Source of the DNA: an uncultured delta proteobacterium
GTDB taxonomy: Bacteria > Desulfobacterota > Desulfobulbia > Desulfobulbales > Desulfocapsaceae
DNA length: 64,000 nucleotides
Assembly: GCA_903901335.1 (NCBI GenBank)
Contig: CAIUQR010000111.1
Coordinates: forward strand, 1 to 64,000
Reading direction: 5' to 3'
Shown one piece after another: positions 37,541 through 46,772 of this stretch. Within the stretch, counting starts at the first letter, position 1. Each line of letters begins with the position of its first letter. The notes under the pieces were generated by a model. That model searched no databases, was not told the DNA's origin, and saw only the letters and a list, made by a program, of their open reading frames with translations. A program made the translations under genes and the position numbers.

Positions 37541-40210
37541 TCACAGGGGGTAGTTTTTCCGGATCAGGGCCTCTTCTTCGGCCTGGTTTGTGACTATGTC
37601 GTCCATGCGGGCATCCAGCAGGGTATTGAGCATGGTTGTGAAGGCCGGGCCGGGTTTATATCCCATTTCCATGAGTTTCCGGCCAGTCAGCTGCGGACGG
37701 ACCTGCCGCAGGGTCGTGACGTACTGGGAGACGGCCATCTTTATATCATTCTTTCGGGCTATCGCCATCAGGTAGAGCAGACCTTCGTTGTCGAGATTAT
37801 TCAGGAGCCTGAAGATCTCACTCTTGCGCATCGTCCTGCGGCGGGCCATCAGGTTGGCGATCTTTTCGGCGGTTTCCTTCTGGTTCAGCAGGGTTTCCGT
37901 CACCTTCTGCGTCATTTGAAAGCGTTTACAGAAGGCGCGCAACTCGGTGGTTGTCGATCTTCCCATAATCGCCAGCAGGTAGACCATCCAGGCCTCGCAG
38001 TGATCCTTGAGATAGAGGAGACGGTACCAGGAGAGCGCCCGGTAGGCCTGGGTCAGGATATGCATGAAACGCCGGTCGATCTTCAGGTGCGGTTTCAGAT
38101 CCGGCCAGAGGAACCGGAACAGGTCGAATTCCTCCAGGCGCTGGATGGCCGGCAGCGGGTTTTCCTCCGACAGGATAATCTGCAGTTCCGTCAGAAAGCG
38201 CGGGTCATTGTCCTTGCCGAAAAGATCCATCTTGACTGCGTTTCTGATCAGACGTCTGGTATGCTCGACGATCTGAAAATCCATGCGTTTTTCCAGGCGG
38301 ATCGCCCGGAAAATACGGGTCGGGTCCTCGACGAAACTGAGGTTGTGGAGGACCTTGATGGCTCGGTGTTTCAGGTCGTTTTGGCAGTTGAAGAAGTCGT
38401 TCAGGGTTCCGTAGCTGGCAGGATTAAGCTGGAGGGCCATTGCATTGATAGTGAAATCACGGCGGTAGAGATCAAGTTTGATGGAGGAAAGCTCTACGGT
38501 CGGCAGGGCTGCCGGGTACTCATAGTATTCCAGCCTGGCTGTCGCGATATCAATCTTGAAACCATCCGGCAGGACGACCATGGCCGTCGCGAATCTCTCG
38601 TGGGTCTTGACCCTGCCTCCCAGCTCCTCCGCTAGTTTTTTGGCAAAGTCGATGCCGTTTCCTTCGATGACGATATCCAGGTCGAAGTTATTCTTTTTTA
38701 AGAGCAGATCGCGGACGAAACCGCCGACAGCAAAGGCATTGAACTGGAGCACATCGGCCACCTCGCCGATGGTCTTCAGCAGGGTGATCATTTTTTTGCT
38801 CAGGCATTCGACGATGAGCGTACTGATGTTCCGGGTACGGGCAAGAGACGGATGATCGGATTCGTGCAGCAGGTTTTTGGGGAGATGGGATGGATCATTG
38901 ACCAGCCGGTTGAGCAGGTCGGTGCGGGTGATAATCCCCTTGAGCTGCCGTTCATGGATTATTGGGATCAGCCGTTGCCGGTGTTCGATAATCAGTTCCT
39001 GGATGTCGGCCAGCGTGGCGTTCAGGGAGAGGACCTCGATGTCGGAGGTCATATATTCACTGACAGGCAGGTGGCCGAGATTATGATGAATTGCCTTCTC
39101 AATGACCATCCGGGAGATAATGCCGGTGACCAGTGGTGTCGTTTTGTCCTGATCGTCGGGGGAGGTCTGCGGCAGCACCGGCACCGAGGCGATATTATAG
39201 CGGGTGAGGATGTCGTTTGCCTGGCTTATTGTTGTGTTGACGGAAATCGAGATGGCAGGCTGGGACATCATCTCTTTGGCGATCGGCTGCGGGCAGATGT
39301 GTCTGTGCAGGATATGAATCAGCTTTTCCTGGGCCTCAATCATCGTCATATCCTGTATTGTTGCCGAGGCGGCGGTCGAGTGGCCGCCCCCGCCCAGGTC
39401 TCTGGCAATCGTGCCGACGTTGACCTCCGGGATACGGCTGCGGGCGATCAGATAGATCCTGCCGACCATGGAGACGAGCGCAAAGAGGGTGTCGAGGTTC
39501 TCCATATTCATGAACCGGCGGATAATGAGTGCGAAATCGTCGACGTAGTTGGGCAGGGACAGGCTGACCACGATGATCGGAATACCCTGGATGGTATAGG
39601 TCGTGGCGGTCTTCATCAAATCATGCAGCAGCTCCACCTGAACGGTGGTCAGTTCATAGGTGATAAACTGGGAGACGATATCAAGCTTTGCCCCCTTTTC
39701 CAGGAGCCAGGCTGCAGCCTGCAGATCGGCGGGTGTCGTGGTTAAATGGGTCAGTGAACCGGTGTCCTCATAGATCCCGAGACAGAAAATGGTCGCCTCG
39801 TCTGCAGTGATTTCGATCTCCTCTTTCCGAAGGATCCGGACAAGGACGGTAACGGTGGAACCCACATTCTCCACGACCTGGAGATCTCCTTTCATATCCC
39901 CCGGACTGCTGGGGTGGTGGTCATAGATATGCAGGGCGAGTCCGGGGTTCTTCAGGCAGGCCGCAAAAGGGCCGATCCGGGTGGAGGATCGGGTGTCGAC
40001 TACGATCAGCTGATTGACTCGAGCGATATCGATGTTCTTGATTTTCTGAAAGTCATACCGATAGAGAAGGGACTGAGAAATGAAATCGCGCAGGCCCTTT
40101 TCCTGGGATCCGGCAAAGGCCAGGACGGCATCAGGATAGAGCTTCTGGGCGGCGATCATTGAGGCCATGCCGTCAAAATCGGCATTGATATGAGTGGTTA
40201 TAACCAGCAT
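37541..40210 (-). CDS. DHH-CBS-CCA/poly(A) polymerase fusion
   Basis: This 889-residue protein has three parts. Residues 1-300 form a DHH/DHHA1 phosphoesterase: THINADFDGMAS, VDTRSS, IYDHHPSSPG and the glycine-rich GGGGHSTAAS. Residues about 310-440 are two CBS domains. The rest, from about 475, is a class II tRNA nucleotidyltransferase: GGFVRDLLLKKNNFDLDIVI with the catalytic D-x-D, YRRDFTINAMA, and EDPTRIFRAIR. The last part would add CCA ends or A tails to RNA. The DHH part may be a nanoRNase-like phosphatase, and the CBS pair may sense adenine nucleotides. This fusion type is known in Desulfobacterota and other bacteria. It follows the Xer-like gene by 44 nt. Confidence 0.88.
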   Translation of the reverse strand: MLVITTHINADFDGMASMIAAQKLYPDAVLAFAGSQEKGLRDFISQSLLYRYDFQKIKNIDIARVNQLIVVDTRSSTRIGPFAACLKNPGLALHIYDHHPSSPGDMKGDLQVVENVGSTVTVLVRILRKEEIEITADEATIFCLGIYEDTGSLTHLTTTPADLQAAAWLLEKGAKLDIVSQFITYELTTVQVELLHDLMKTATTYTIQGIPIIVVSLSLPNYVDDFALIIRRFMNMENLDTLFALVSMVGRIYLIARSRIPEVNVGTIARDLGGGGHSTAASATIQDMTMIEAQEKLIHILHRHICPQPIAKEMMSQPAISISVNTTISQANDILTRYNIASVPVLPQTSPDDQDKTTPLVTGIISRMVIEKAIHHNLGHLPVSEYMTSDIEVLSLNATLADIQELIIEHRQRLIPIIHERQLKGIITRTDLLNRLVNDPSHLPKNLLHESDHPSLARTRNISTLIVECLSKKMITLLKTIGEVADVLQFNAFAVGGFVRDLLLKKNNFDLDIVIEGNGIDFAKKLAEELGGRVKTHERFATAMVVLPDGFKIDIATARLEYYEYPAALPTVELSSIKLDLYRRDFTINAMALQLNPASYGTLNDFFNCQNDLKHRAIKVLHNLSFVEDPTRIFRAIRLEKRMDFQIVEHTRRLIRNAVKMDLFGKDNDPRFLTELQIILSEENPLPAIQRLEEFDLFRFLWPDLKPHLKIDRRFMHILTQAYRALSWYRLLYLKDHCEAWMVYLLAIMGRSTTTELRAFCKRFQMTQKVTETLLNQKETAEKIANLMARRRTMRKSEIFRLLNNLDNEGLLYLMAIARKNDIKMAVSQYVTTLRQVRPQLTGRKLMEMGYKPGPAFTTMLNTLLDARMDDIVTNQAEEEALIRKNYPL

Positions 40211-40254
40211 GCGACCGACTTTACCATGCGAACTCCCCGGATGAACACCAAAAT

Positions 40255-41169
40255 CTACCCCCGGGGGTGAAATTTTTTGTGAATGCTTTTCAGGCGATCC
40301 TGGTCAATCTGTGTATAGATCTGGGTGGTGGAGATATCTGCGTGCCCGAGCATCATCTGCACAGCCCTGAGATCGGCCCCGTGGACCAGCAGGTGGGTGG
40401 CGAATGAATGACGGAGCATATGCGGGGAGATCTTCTTTTTGATCCCGGCAGCAATGGCGATGTTGCTCAGGATCTGCCAGAACCGCAGGCGGGTCATCGC
40501 CTTCCCTCTGGAGGTGACAAACAACGAGTTGGACCGCTTTCCCTTCAGGATAAGGGGCCGGGCCTGCAGCAGGTAGGACTCCAGGCCCTCTTTGGCCGGA
40601 ATACCGAAGGGGACGAGCCGCTCTTTGTTCCCCTTGCCGACGACCCGGACAAAGCAGGCGGTCAGATTGCATCCGGCAATGGGCAGTCCGACAAGCTCAG
40701 AGACCCGCAAGCCCGTGGAATATAAAAGATAGAGCATTGCAAAATTGCGTTGGACAAGCGGTGGGGAGACGGCAGGAACCGTGAGCAGTCGCGTCACCTC
40801 ATCAAGTGTCAGGGCCTTAGGGAGGGTGCGGCCGCCTCGCGGCAGGTCGATTGCAGCAAAGGGGTTGTGGGTAACATGCCCGTCTCCTGCAAGAAACGAG
40901 AAAAAAGTCTTTAATGCCGAGATACGTCTGGCATTACTGCGATGCGAGATCTGCCTGTTTCGCGCCTGTTCCAGGAAGGCGTGAATAGTCTCGCTGTCAA
41001 CTCTCTGGAGATCGATTTTTCGATGTGACTGAAGAAATGTCAGAAAGAAAATAATATCAGCTGAGTAAGCCTGAACGGTGTTTTCCGCAAGACGCCTCTC
41101 TGAGATTAAATGGTGGAGAAAAAGTTCGTGAAAGGAAGAAAATTGCTCAGAAAGGGTTGGCGATTCGAT
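40255..41169 (-). CDS. Tyrosine recombinase, Xer-like, start unresolved
   Basis: The C-terminal catalytic domain is complete: TGLRVSEL (first Arg), HMLRHSFATHLL (His-x-x-Arg), MMLGHADISTTQIYTQ (His and nucleophile Tyr). The N-terminal core-binding domain is also intact in the same frame (FHELFLHHLISERRLAENTV). The usual length, about 300 residues, is reached only by starting near 41169-41211. In that stretch there is no ATG, GTG or TTG in frame; the first is a GTG at 40797, which would delete the DNA-clamp domain. Only ATT (41211) or ATC (41169) are candidate non-standard starts, neither with a good ribosome-binding site. Expected role: chromosome dimer resolution or site-specific recombination. 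Confidence 0.75.
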   Translation of the reverse strand: MESPTLSEQFSSFHELFLHHLISERRLAENTVQAYSADIIFFLTFLQSHRKIDLQRVDSETIHAFLEQARNRQISHRSNARRISALKTFFSFLAGDGHVTHNPFAAIDLPRGGRTLPKALTLDEVTRLLTVPAVSPPLVQRNFAMLYLLYSTGLRVSELVGLPIAGCNLTACFVRVVGKGNKERLVPFGIPAKEGLESYLLQARPLILKGKRSNSLFVTSRGKAMTRLRFWQILSNIAIAAGIKKKISPHMLRHSFATHLLVHGADLRAVQMMLGHADISTTQIYTQIDQDRLKSIHKKFHPRG

Positions 41170-41201
41170 GGGATTTCGGCAGAAAGAAAGTTCAAAGGTG
41201 A

Positions 41202-41237
41202 AGGATACAATGCCCGGTCAGACGGGCATTGTATCCT
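41202..41237 (-). terminator. Hairpin after rpsU
   Basis: A 15-bp perfect inverted repeat, AGGATACAATGCCCG and its complement, with a 6-nt loop, starts 9 nt after the rpsU stop. There is no long T-run. Its position suggests it partly ends rpsU transcription before the Xer-like gene. Confidence 0.65.
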
Positions 41238-41245
41238 CTAACTAC

Positions 41246-41440
41246 TCAGACAGCCTTGCGAATGCGGTTGAACTTGCGGAGTTTCCTGCGTGCTTCAGCC
41301 TGCTTGCGACGTTTCTTGACACTCGGTTTTTCGTAGTATTCACGACGCTTCAGCTCTCTTTTTATCCCATCTATCTGCAGCTTCTTCTTCAGCTGTCTGA
41401 TGGCATATTCAAGGTCTCCTCGAACTTCAACTTCTATCAT
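41246..41440 (-). CDS. rpsU: Ribosomal protein S21
   Basis: This small-subunit ribosomal protein of 64 residues is very basic and of standard length. It begins MIEVEVRGDLEYAIRQLKKK and carries the family's KRREYYEKPSVKKRRK. CGGAG precedes the ATG by about 7 nt. A near-perfect sigma-70 promoter lies about 75 nt upstream and a large hairpin follows. S21 helps mRNA recruitment on the 30S subunit. It is upstream of the Xer-like gene on the same strand. Confidence 0.97.
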   Translation of the reverse strand: MIEVEVRGDLEYAIRQLKKKLQIDGIKRELKRREYYEKPSVKKRRKQAEARRKLRKFNRIRKAV

Positions 41441-41515
41441 TTCGGGCTCCGTTTGACGAATTAATCAAATAAAAAAGTATTTAAAAAACGCAAATTTTCA
41501 TGACAATAAACGCCT

Positions 41516-41544
41516 TTTATATAAAGAAGCTTGAATTCTGTCAA
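41516..41544 (-). promoter_or_regulatory. Sigma-70 promoter of rpsU
   Basis: On the minus strand TTGACA (41544-41539) and TATAAA (41521-41516) are separated by exactly 17 nt, about 75 nt before the rpsU start codon. The -35 is perfect and the -10 matches five of six. Confidence 0.85.
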
Positions 41545-41703
41545 TAGAATTTTCTAAAGAAACCGTTCTTCCGTGGCGGAAGAGGGGGGAGAATTTTTTT
41601 TTAATGCTTTTCAGGTCCAGACGTTTCATAATGGCTCGGTGCCGGAGCAATACGGCCTTAAAAATCTTGGCGAGGCAGAAAAAGTTCCTTAATAGGTGAT
41701 AAT

Positions 41704-42645
41704 GTGGGCGAAAAAACGAGATTGCGTGTGGCCTTGCTGGCCGGTGGAAAATCAGGGGAGCGGGAAGTCTCGCTCAATGGTGCCAAAGGGGTTGAAAAGG
41801 CACTTGATCCCGAGAAATTCGACGTAACAAAATATGATACGGCAACGGACCTGGCAGCCCTGGTCGCAGCTGCCTCCAGGATTGATTTTGCCTTTATTCT
41901 TCTCCATGGCCTTTTCGGTGAGGATGGGACTGTGCAGGGTCTTCTGGAGCTGCTCGGCATTCCCTACCAGGGCTCCGGGGTCCTGGGCAGCGCTCTGGCC
42001 ATGGATAAGAACCTGGCCAAGGAGATATACCGTCTGCATGATCTGCCGGTGGCCGGCTGGGAGATGGTGGATGTCCGTAAAGGGCCGACGACGGCTGTGC
42101 TCATTGAACGTCTCGGTCTGCCATTGGTGGTGAAACCCATCTGTCAGGGGTCCAGTATCGGCATGACGATTGCCCGTACTGAGGCCGAGCTTGCCGCAGG
42201 GATTGAAACTGCCTTTGTCCATGATTCCAGGGTAATGGTGGAGCAGTTCATTGTCGGTCGAGAGATCACCGCCGGTGTCCTCGGCAATACTGATCCTGTC
42301 GCCCTGCCGCTCATTGAGATTATTCCTGGGGAGGGGTACACTTTTTTTGATTATAACGCCAAATATAAACCCGGCGCCTCAAGGGAGATTTGTCCTGCGC
42401 CCATCGAGGAGGGCATGGCCGCCAGGGCTCAACAGTATGGTGTTGCCGCCCACAGAGCCCTGCAGCTGCGCGGATACTCACGGACCGATATGATTCTGAC
42501 CGCTGAAGGAAGGTTTGTTCTGCTGGAGACAAACACTATTCCCGGCATGACCGCCACCAGCCTTTTTCCTCAGGCAGCAGCAGCGTATGGTCTCTCTTTT
42601 CCTGCCCTTCTGGAGAAGTTGATCGAGCTCGGCATGGAAAAATGA
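41704..42645 (+). CDS. ddl: D-alanine--D-alanine ligase
   Basis: This ATP-grasp enzyme joins two D-Ala for peptidoglycan. It has 313 residues, a normal length, starting at a GTG with AGGTG about 6 nt upstream. Motifs visible are VALLAGGKSGEREVSLNGAK, HGLFGEDGTVQGLLE, VVKPICQGSSIGMTI, EQFIVGREIT, and the C-terminal RTDMILTAEGRFVLLETNTI with metal-binding Glu and Asn. It is not in a mur cluster here, standing alone and convergent with the 436-residue gene. Confidence 0.95.
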   Translation: MGEKTRLRVALLAGGKSGEREVSLNGAKGVEKALDPEKFDVTKYDTATDLAALVAAASRIDFAFILLHGLFGEDGTVQGLLELLGIPYQGSGVLGSALAMDKNLAKEIYRLHDLPVAGWEMVDVRKGPTTAVLIERLGLPLVVKPICQGSSIGMTIARTEAELAAGIETAFVHDSRVMVEQFIVGREITAGVLGNTDPVALPLIEIIPGEGYTFFDYNAKYKPGASREICPAPIEEGMAARAQQYGVAAHRALQLRGYSRTDMILTAEGRFVLLETNTIPGMTATSLFPQAAAAYGLSFPALLEKLIELGMEK

Positions 42646-42699
42646 TCGGACTGCCCTGTGCAGGTGGTGCGGGTCCCCCCTGGCCTCGTGCTGAACTCT

Positions 42700-44010
42700 C
42701 TACAGCTCTTCGATCTGTCTTCTGAAACGGCGCAGCTGCAGGGTCCGGATTTCGCTGAGGTTCAGGTTGTAGATATCCGGAGGAAAGAGGAGTTCGGCCA
42801 CGCCGGAGTCGAAGATGCGCTTTACCTCATATTCGTCATGGGCCACATCCCGCCGGTAGATATAGTTCAGGTAGCTCTTATTGGTGTGCAGGATGAATTC
42901 GACGCGCATTCCTCCGAGGCGGGCGAAAAATTTGAGCATCTGGGTCTTGTCGGAGCTGCCTGTATTCTGACTTTTATAGGCTCTCCCTGTCAGGGTATCG
43001 GAGATGTCTTCCAGGGTCATGAAGGAGTTGATTTTCAGGGCGCTCTGGGTCAGGTGCTGCTGGAAGTGCTGGACGTCGCTGATGGTGTTCAGAACTGCCA
43101 TCAGGCCAAGCTCGTCATCGACGGCCACGGCCGGATTTTTCTCATTTTTCCGGAGCAGTTTCAGGACCTTTGCAGCGGGAGGTTTCTTGCGGATTGTTAC
43201 GTAGATCGGTATCTCCCGGTTGCCTTTGGAAAAGCGTCGCCGTTTGATCAGCGTGATTTTCTGACCCGGTTTTGGAGGCAGGGCCTTCATGGTCTTTTCA
43301 TCGACAACCTTGACATCGGTGCAGGCAAACGATTCCATCTCATGCTGGCTGATCAGATAGACGATCTCCAGCTCGCCGATCTTCATACTGGAACTCCAGA
43401 CATATTCATTCAGGAAATGCAGGAACCCGGTAAATTTATTCTCAATATCCGTTTCCCGTTCGCGCTGATCGATGGAGCCTGCCAGATTCATCAGGGTCAG
43501 CTTTCGCTTTGCCTCAAAACGGGCCTTCTTATGGTACCGTTCATCGAAGATGATCAGCAGCAGGTCAAGCGGATCACTGATTACCTCGATTTCGTTGGTC
43601 GTTTCAATATGAGAGGAGAAAGGGGCTAAGATCTTCGAGCGGAGATAGGAAACGACATCATTGGCCGTACGGGCGTATTCATGCAGCCTGTTCTGAATTT
43701 CCCTGGTGTTGCCGTTGATCCCGAACATGTTGGCCAACAGGATGATGGCCCGATCGTGCCGAATAGCGCGAAGCTTTTGGTTTTTGATCAGCAAGGGGAT
43801 GTCCTCGTAGCCTGAAATATCCAGGAACTCGAAGATCTGATTGCGGATGGCCCGGTATTTAGTCACATTTACCTGATCGCTGCAGTACAGGCGGACCCAT
43901 TCCTTGGCCTCTTTCGAAAACGGATGGGTAAACGGGACCAGGAAGCCGGTTGCGAACAAATCGTCCTGCTTCATCGAGGTGAAAATCGAGTCTTTACCTA
44001 AAATTTCCAT
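42700..44010 (-). CDS. Conserved-looking protein of unknown function (436 aa)
   Basis: I do not recognise this protein. It is soluble and charged with no signal peptide. A helical N-terminal half (FSKEAKEWVRLYCSDQVNV; HEYARTANDVVSYLRSKIL) is followed by a basic strand-rich part (ITLIKRRRFSKGNREIPIYV). The segment AVAVDDELGLMAVLNTISDV faintly recalls nucleotidyltransferase-type folds, which I would not rely on. It starts 43 nt after serS on the same strand, so it is probably cotranscribed and could be linked to translation. GC and codon use look like those of its neighbours. Confidence 0.65.
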   Translation of the reverse strand: MEILGKDSIFTSMKQDDLFATGFLVPFTHPFSKEAKEWVRLYCSDQVNVTKYRAIRNQIFEFLDISGYEDIPLLIKNQKLRAIRHDRAIILLANMFGINGNTREIQNRLHEYARTANDVVSYLRSKILAPFSSHIETTNEIEVISDPLDLLLIIFDERYHKKARFEAKRKLTLMNLAGSIDQRERETDIENKFTGFLHFLNEYVWSSSMKIGELEIVYLISQHEMESFACTDVKVVDEKTMKALPPKPGQKITLIKRRRFSKGNREIPIYVTIRKKPPAAKVLKLLRKNEKNPAVAVDDELGLMAVLNTISDVQHFQQHLTQSALKINSFMTLEDISDTLTGRAYKSQNTGSSDKTQMLKFFARLGGMRVEFILHTNKSYLNYIYRRDVAHDEYEVKRIFDSGVAELLFPPDIYNLNLSEIRTLQLRRFRRQIEEL

Positions 44011-44053
44011 ACGATCAAATCACAAAATTATACCGTTCGTCGGGGTCTGGGTA

Positions 44054-45325
44054 TCAGAACCGTTGTTCAAAGTAGGGCTTAAGGACCTCCGGAATCCTGA
44101 TCGAGCCGTCCTCCTGCTGATAATTCTCCATCACGGCAACCAGGGTACGTCCGACGGCAAGCCCCGAGCCGTTCAAGGTGTGGACCAGCCTGCTCTTTTT
44201 CTGGCCCTCCGGACGATAGCGGATGGAGCCGCGCCGGGCTTGAAAATCGAGGAAATTGGAGCAGGAAGAGATCTCCCGGTAGGCCTGCTGTCCCGGCAGC
44301 CAGACCTCGATGTCGTAGGTCTTCGTCGCAGAAAAGCCCAGGTCGCCGGTACAGAGGGTGACCACCCGGTAGTGGAGACCCAGGAGCTGCAGGACCGATT
44401 CGGCGTCGGCGAGCAGGGATTCCAGTTCCTGCGTCGAGGTCTCGGGTGTTGTGAATTTCACCAGCTCCACCTTGGTGAACTGGTGCTGCCTGATCAGCCC
44501 CCGGGTGTCCTTGCCGTAGGAACCGGCCTCGGAGCGAAAGCAGGGGGTGAAGGCGGTGAATTTGACCGGCAGGTCCTTTTCGTCGATGGTCTCATCGCGG
44601 AAGATGTTGGTCACCGGGACCTCGGCGGTCGGGATCAGATAGAGGTCCCAGTCCTGGATCTTGAAAAGATCCGCTTCGAACTTCGGCAGCTGACCGGTGG
44701 CGGTCATCGAGGCGCTTTTGACCAGAAACGGCGGCAGGACCTCGGTGTAGCCGTTTCTCTGGGTATGCAGGTCGAGCATGAAATTTGTCAGCGCCCTGTC
44801 CAGCCGGGACGCAAGGCCTGTGAGCAACGAGAACCTGGCTCCGGAGAGTTTGGCGGCGCGCTCGAAATCGAGGATCCGGAGCTGCTCGCCCAGCTCCCAG
44901 TGGGATTTAGGGGTAAACGAAAAGGCCGGTTTTTCGCCCCATTTTCGTACTTCGACATTGTCGCTGTCGCTTTGTCCGACAGGGACCGTGTCATCACAGA
45001 GATTGGGGATGGTCATCACACTATCCTGCAGGCGGACCTGGATGCCGGCAAGCTCAGCATCCAGGTCCTTGATCTTCTGGCTCGTCTCACGCATCTCCAG
45101 AATCAGAGGGTCGGCCATTGCCTTCCCGGGTCCGCCTTTCAGCTGGGCTATCTCTTTGGAGGCGGTATTCCTCTTATTTTTAAGGGCTTCAACCTCCGTC
45201 AGCAGGGCCAGCCGTTTCCGGTCAAGCCGGGAAAATTCATCCAGCTTATCGACAGCCATCCCGCGTCTGGCGCATTTTTCTTTTACAAGGTCCAGGTTTT
45301 CCCGTATAAATCGTAGTTCGAGCAT
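44054..45325 (-). CDS. serS: Seryl-tRNA synthetase
   Basis: This class II aminoacyl-tRNA synthetase charges tRNA-Ser and, in this Sec-decoding cell, tRNA-Sec. It has 423 residues, the normal length. The N-terminal coiled-coil arm runs over about residues 30-100 ([18 protein letters not shown]). Motif 2 appears as [22 protein letters not shown], and motif 3 as [18 protein letters not shown]. The start [14 protein letters not shown] is the family norm. The upstream side faces tatC divergently. Confidence 0.97.
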   Translation of the reverse strand: MLELRFIRENLDLVKEKCARRGMAVDKLDEFSRLDRKRLALLTEVEALKNKRNTASKEIAQLKGGPGKAMADPLILEMRETSQKIKDLDAELAGIQVRLQDSVMTIPNLCDDTVPVGQSDSDNVEVRKWGEKPAFSFTPKSHWELGEQLRILDFERAAKLSGARFSLLTGLASRLDRALTNFMLDLHTQRNGYTEVLPPFLVKSASMTATGQLPKFEADLFKIQDWDLYLIPTAEVPVTNIFRDETIDEKDLPVKFTAFTPCFRSEAGSYGKDTRGLIRQHQFTKVELVKFTTPETSTQELESLLADAESVLQLLGLHYRVVTLCTGDLGFSATKTYDIEVWLPGQQAYREISSCSNFLDFQARRGSIRYRPEGQKKSRLVHTLNGSGLAVGRTLVAVMENYQQEDGSIRIPEVLKPYFEQRF

Positions 45326-45508
45326 AGCGTCAGTATCCGATTGCAGTCAGGATAAAAGGTATAATTTTAATTTTGTTGGTCAGTGGAAAGAGTTTCTTAT
45401 CACGGCCGGTTTACGAACGCAACCTCTATCAAATTGCTTTTCTGCGTAGGGTCTGCTATTTTGCCGACAATCAAACGTGTCGAGGCCGGTTCTTTTGGTT
45501 CCGAATTC

Positions 45509-46234
45509 ATGTCGCAGGCACACTACAAATATTTGGCTATGCAAACCCATACTTCATTGATAGTTTTTTTTAACGAATTACGCAAGTCCATACGTGCACT
45601 TGGTATAGGGGTTCTTGGGCTTACCGTGATTATTTTTTTTCTCTCTCCGCGCCTGCTGCAGCTTGTCCAGGGGCATCTTGCCCATAAGTTGTACTTTTTT
45701 TCGATTGCCGGACCGTTTCTGGCGCATGTGAAGCTGTCCCTCTTTGCCGCCCTGTACGGTCTGATGCCGTGGATTACAACAGTTCTCTGGCGGGCCATGG
45801 CCAAACCTTTCGGGGTGGAGGGGCTGCCGCTTGCCTTTTTTGTTTTTTTTACCTGTCTGCTCTTTTACACCGGGACATTATTTTGTTATATCATTACGTT
45901 GCCGATGGGGATCGAATTTCTTCTGGGGTATGGCTCCGAGCAATTGAAACCTGTCATATCGGTGACGAGGTTTGTGAATTTTATCTCCCTTTTCATTCTG
46001 GGTTTCGGACTGGTTTTTGAACTGCCCATCTTTATGGTGTTTATGGCTCGGGTCGGGGTCTGCTCGCGGAAGTTTTTTGCAAAAAACAGGCGCTATGCCG
46101 TTCTGGTCATCTCGATTGTGGCTGCAGTTCTGACCCCAACCCCCGATGTTTTTAATATGGGATTAATGGGCGTGCCGTTGTACATGCTGTATGAGGCAGG
46201 AATTATAATTCTTGCCGTGATGCGGATTAAATAG
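45509..46234 (+). CDS. tatC: Twin-arginine translocase subunit TatC
   Basis: This inner-membrane receptor for twin-arginine signal peptides has six hydrophobic helices. The N-terminal FFNELRKSIRALG corresponds to the family's HxEELRxR motif, without its conserved His/Glu pair. Later GYGSEQLKPVISVTRFVNF and GFGLVFELPIFMVFM match the conserved TatC loop and TM4. The start is uncertain: ATG 45509 and ATG 45539 both fit, and neither has a strong ribosome-binding site. No tatA or tatB is nearby, which is common when they lie elsewhere. It converges with the DUF523 gene. Confidence 0.88.
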   Translation: MSQAHYKYLAMQTHTSLIVFFNELRKSIRALGIGVLGLTVIIFFLSPRLLQLVQGHLAHKLYFFSIAGPFLAHVKLSLFAALYGLMPWITTVLWRAMAKPFGVEGLPLAFFVFFTCLLFYTGTLFCYIITLPMGIEFLLGYGSEQLKPVISVTRFVNFISLFILGFGLVFELPIFMVFMARVGVCSRKFFAKNRRYAVLVISIVAAVLTPTPDVFNMGLMGVPLYMLYEAGIIILAVMRIK

Positions 46235-46261
46235 GAATTTTACTATGGGACTAAAATTCCT
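46233..46261. terminator. Hairpin overlapping convergent stops
   Basis: AGGAATTTTA (46233-46242) and its complement (46252-46261) form a 10-bp AT-rich stem with a 9-nt loop. It overlaps the tatC and DUF523 stop codons. It could act in both directions but is weak. Confidence 0.4.
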
Positions 46262-46661
46262 GCAGTCGGAATCTGTGCTGTCTGAGCAGGGCAGCGGTGA
46301 CGCCTGCTGAGCCGCAGGATGGGCTGCGGGCCTTCAGAAAGACAGCATCGACGGGTTGGCTTCGGGCGACAGCAAGGACCTGAAAGGCTCCATTGACGTA
46401 GGCTCTGGTAACGTCGGTACCGCCTACGGTTACCACCCGGGCGTTACCCAGAAGGACGTCGTCGCCATTGCCGCCGACGATATCGGCTGGTTCCCGCGGG
46501 GTTGAAAGGCCGCCAAGTTGTTCCGGACAGACGGGGATCCAGGTTGCATCCTGTAGCAACCGGAGGCATGTTTCGTCGGCCTTTACACTGCCGTCATAGC
46601 GTGTACAGAGTCCGGCAAGGCAGGCGCTGACAAGGTAGAGAGGACGAGGTTGATTGTGCAT
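46251..46661 (-). CDS. DUF523 family protein, short form
   Basis: This 136-residue protein starts MHNQPRPLYLVSACLAGLCTRYDG, matching the DUF523 hallmark SACLLG..CRYDG. WIPVCPEQLGGLSTPR is also a strong family signature. The normally conserved SPSCG(S)G-IYDGTFSG-x-PG-G-G segment is shortened: SPSCGS runs directly into AGVTAALL. About 16 residues are missing in frame. Conserved Cys suggest a metal or Fe-S role, but the function is unknown. The ATG at 46661 is chosen to match the family start. Confidence 0.82.
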   Translation of the reverse strand: MHNQPRPLYLVSACLAGLCTRYDGSVKADETCLRLLQDATWIPVCPEQLGGLSTPREPADIVGGNGDDVLLGNARVVTVGGTDVTRAYVNGAFQVLAVARSQPVDAVFLKARSPSCGSAGVTAALLRQHRFRLQEF

Positions 46662-46772
46662 TATAAAAAATACATGGTAGCTTATGGTTGATGGACCCGC
46701 AAATAGACGTTGTTCAATATTTTTTTTATGATACCACAAGACAGTAAGAAGTTGTTTTCGCAGGGAGAGTCT

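Noticed and set aside
37451-38635. Long plus-strand open frame antisense to the CCA polymerase part
   Set aside because: The minus-strand fusion protein has intact catalytic motifs across the whole stretch; the antisense frame shows no domain.
43904-45316. Long plus-strand open frame antisense to serS and the 436-residue gene
   Set aside because: serS on the other strand is certain, and the frame has no recognisable protein features. It is a by-product of codon bias.
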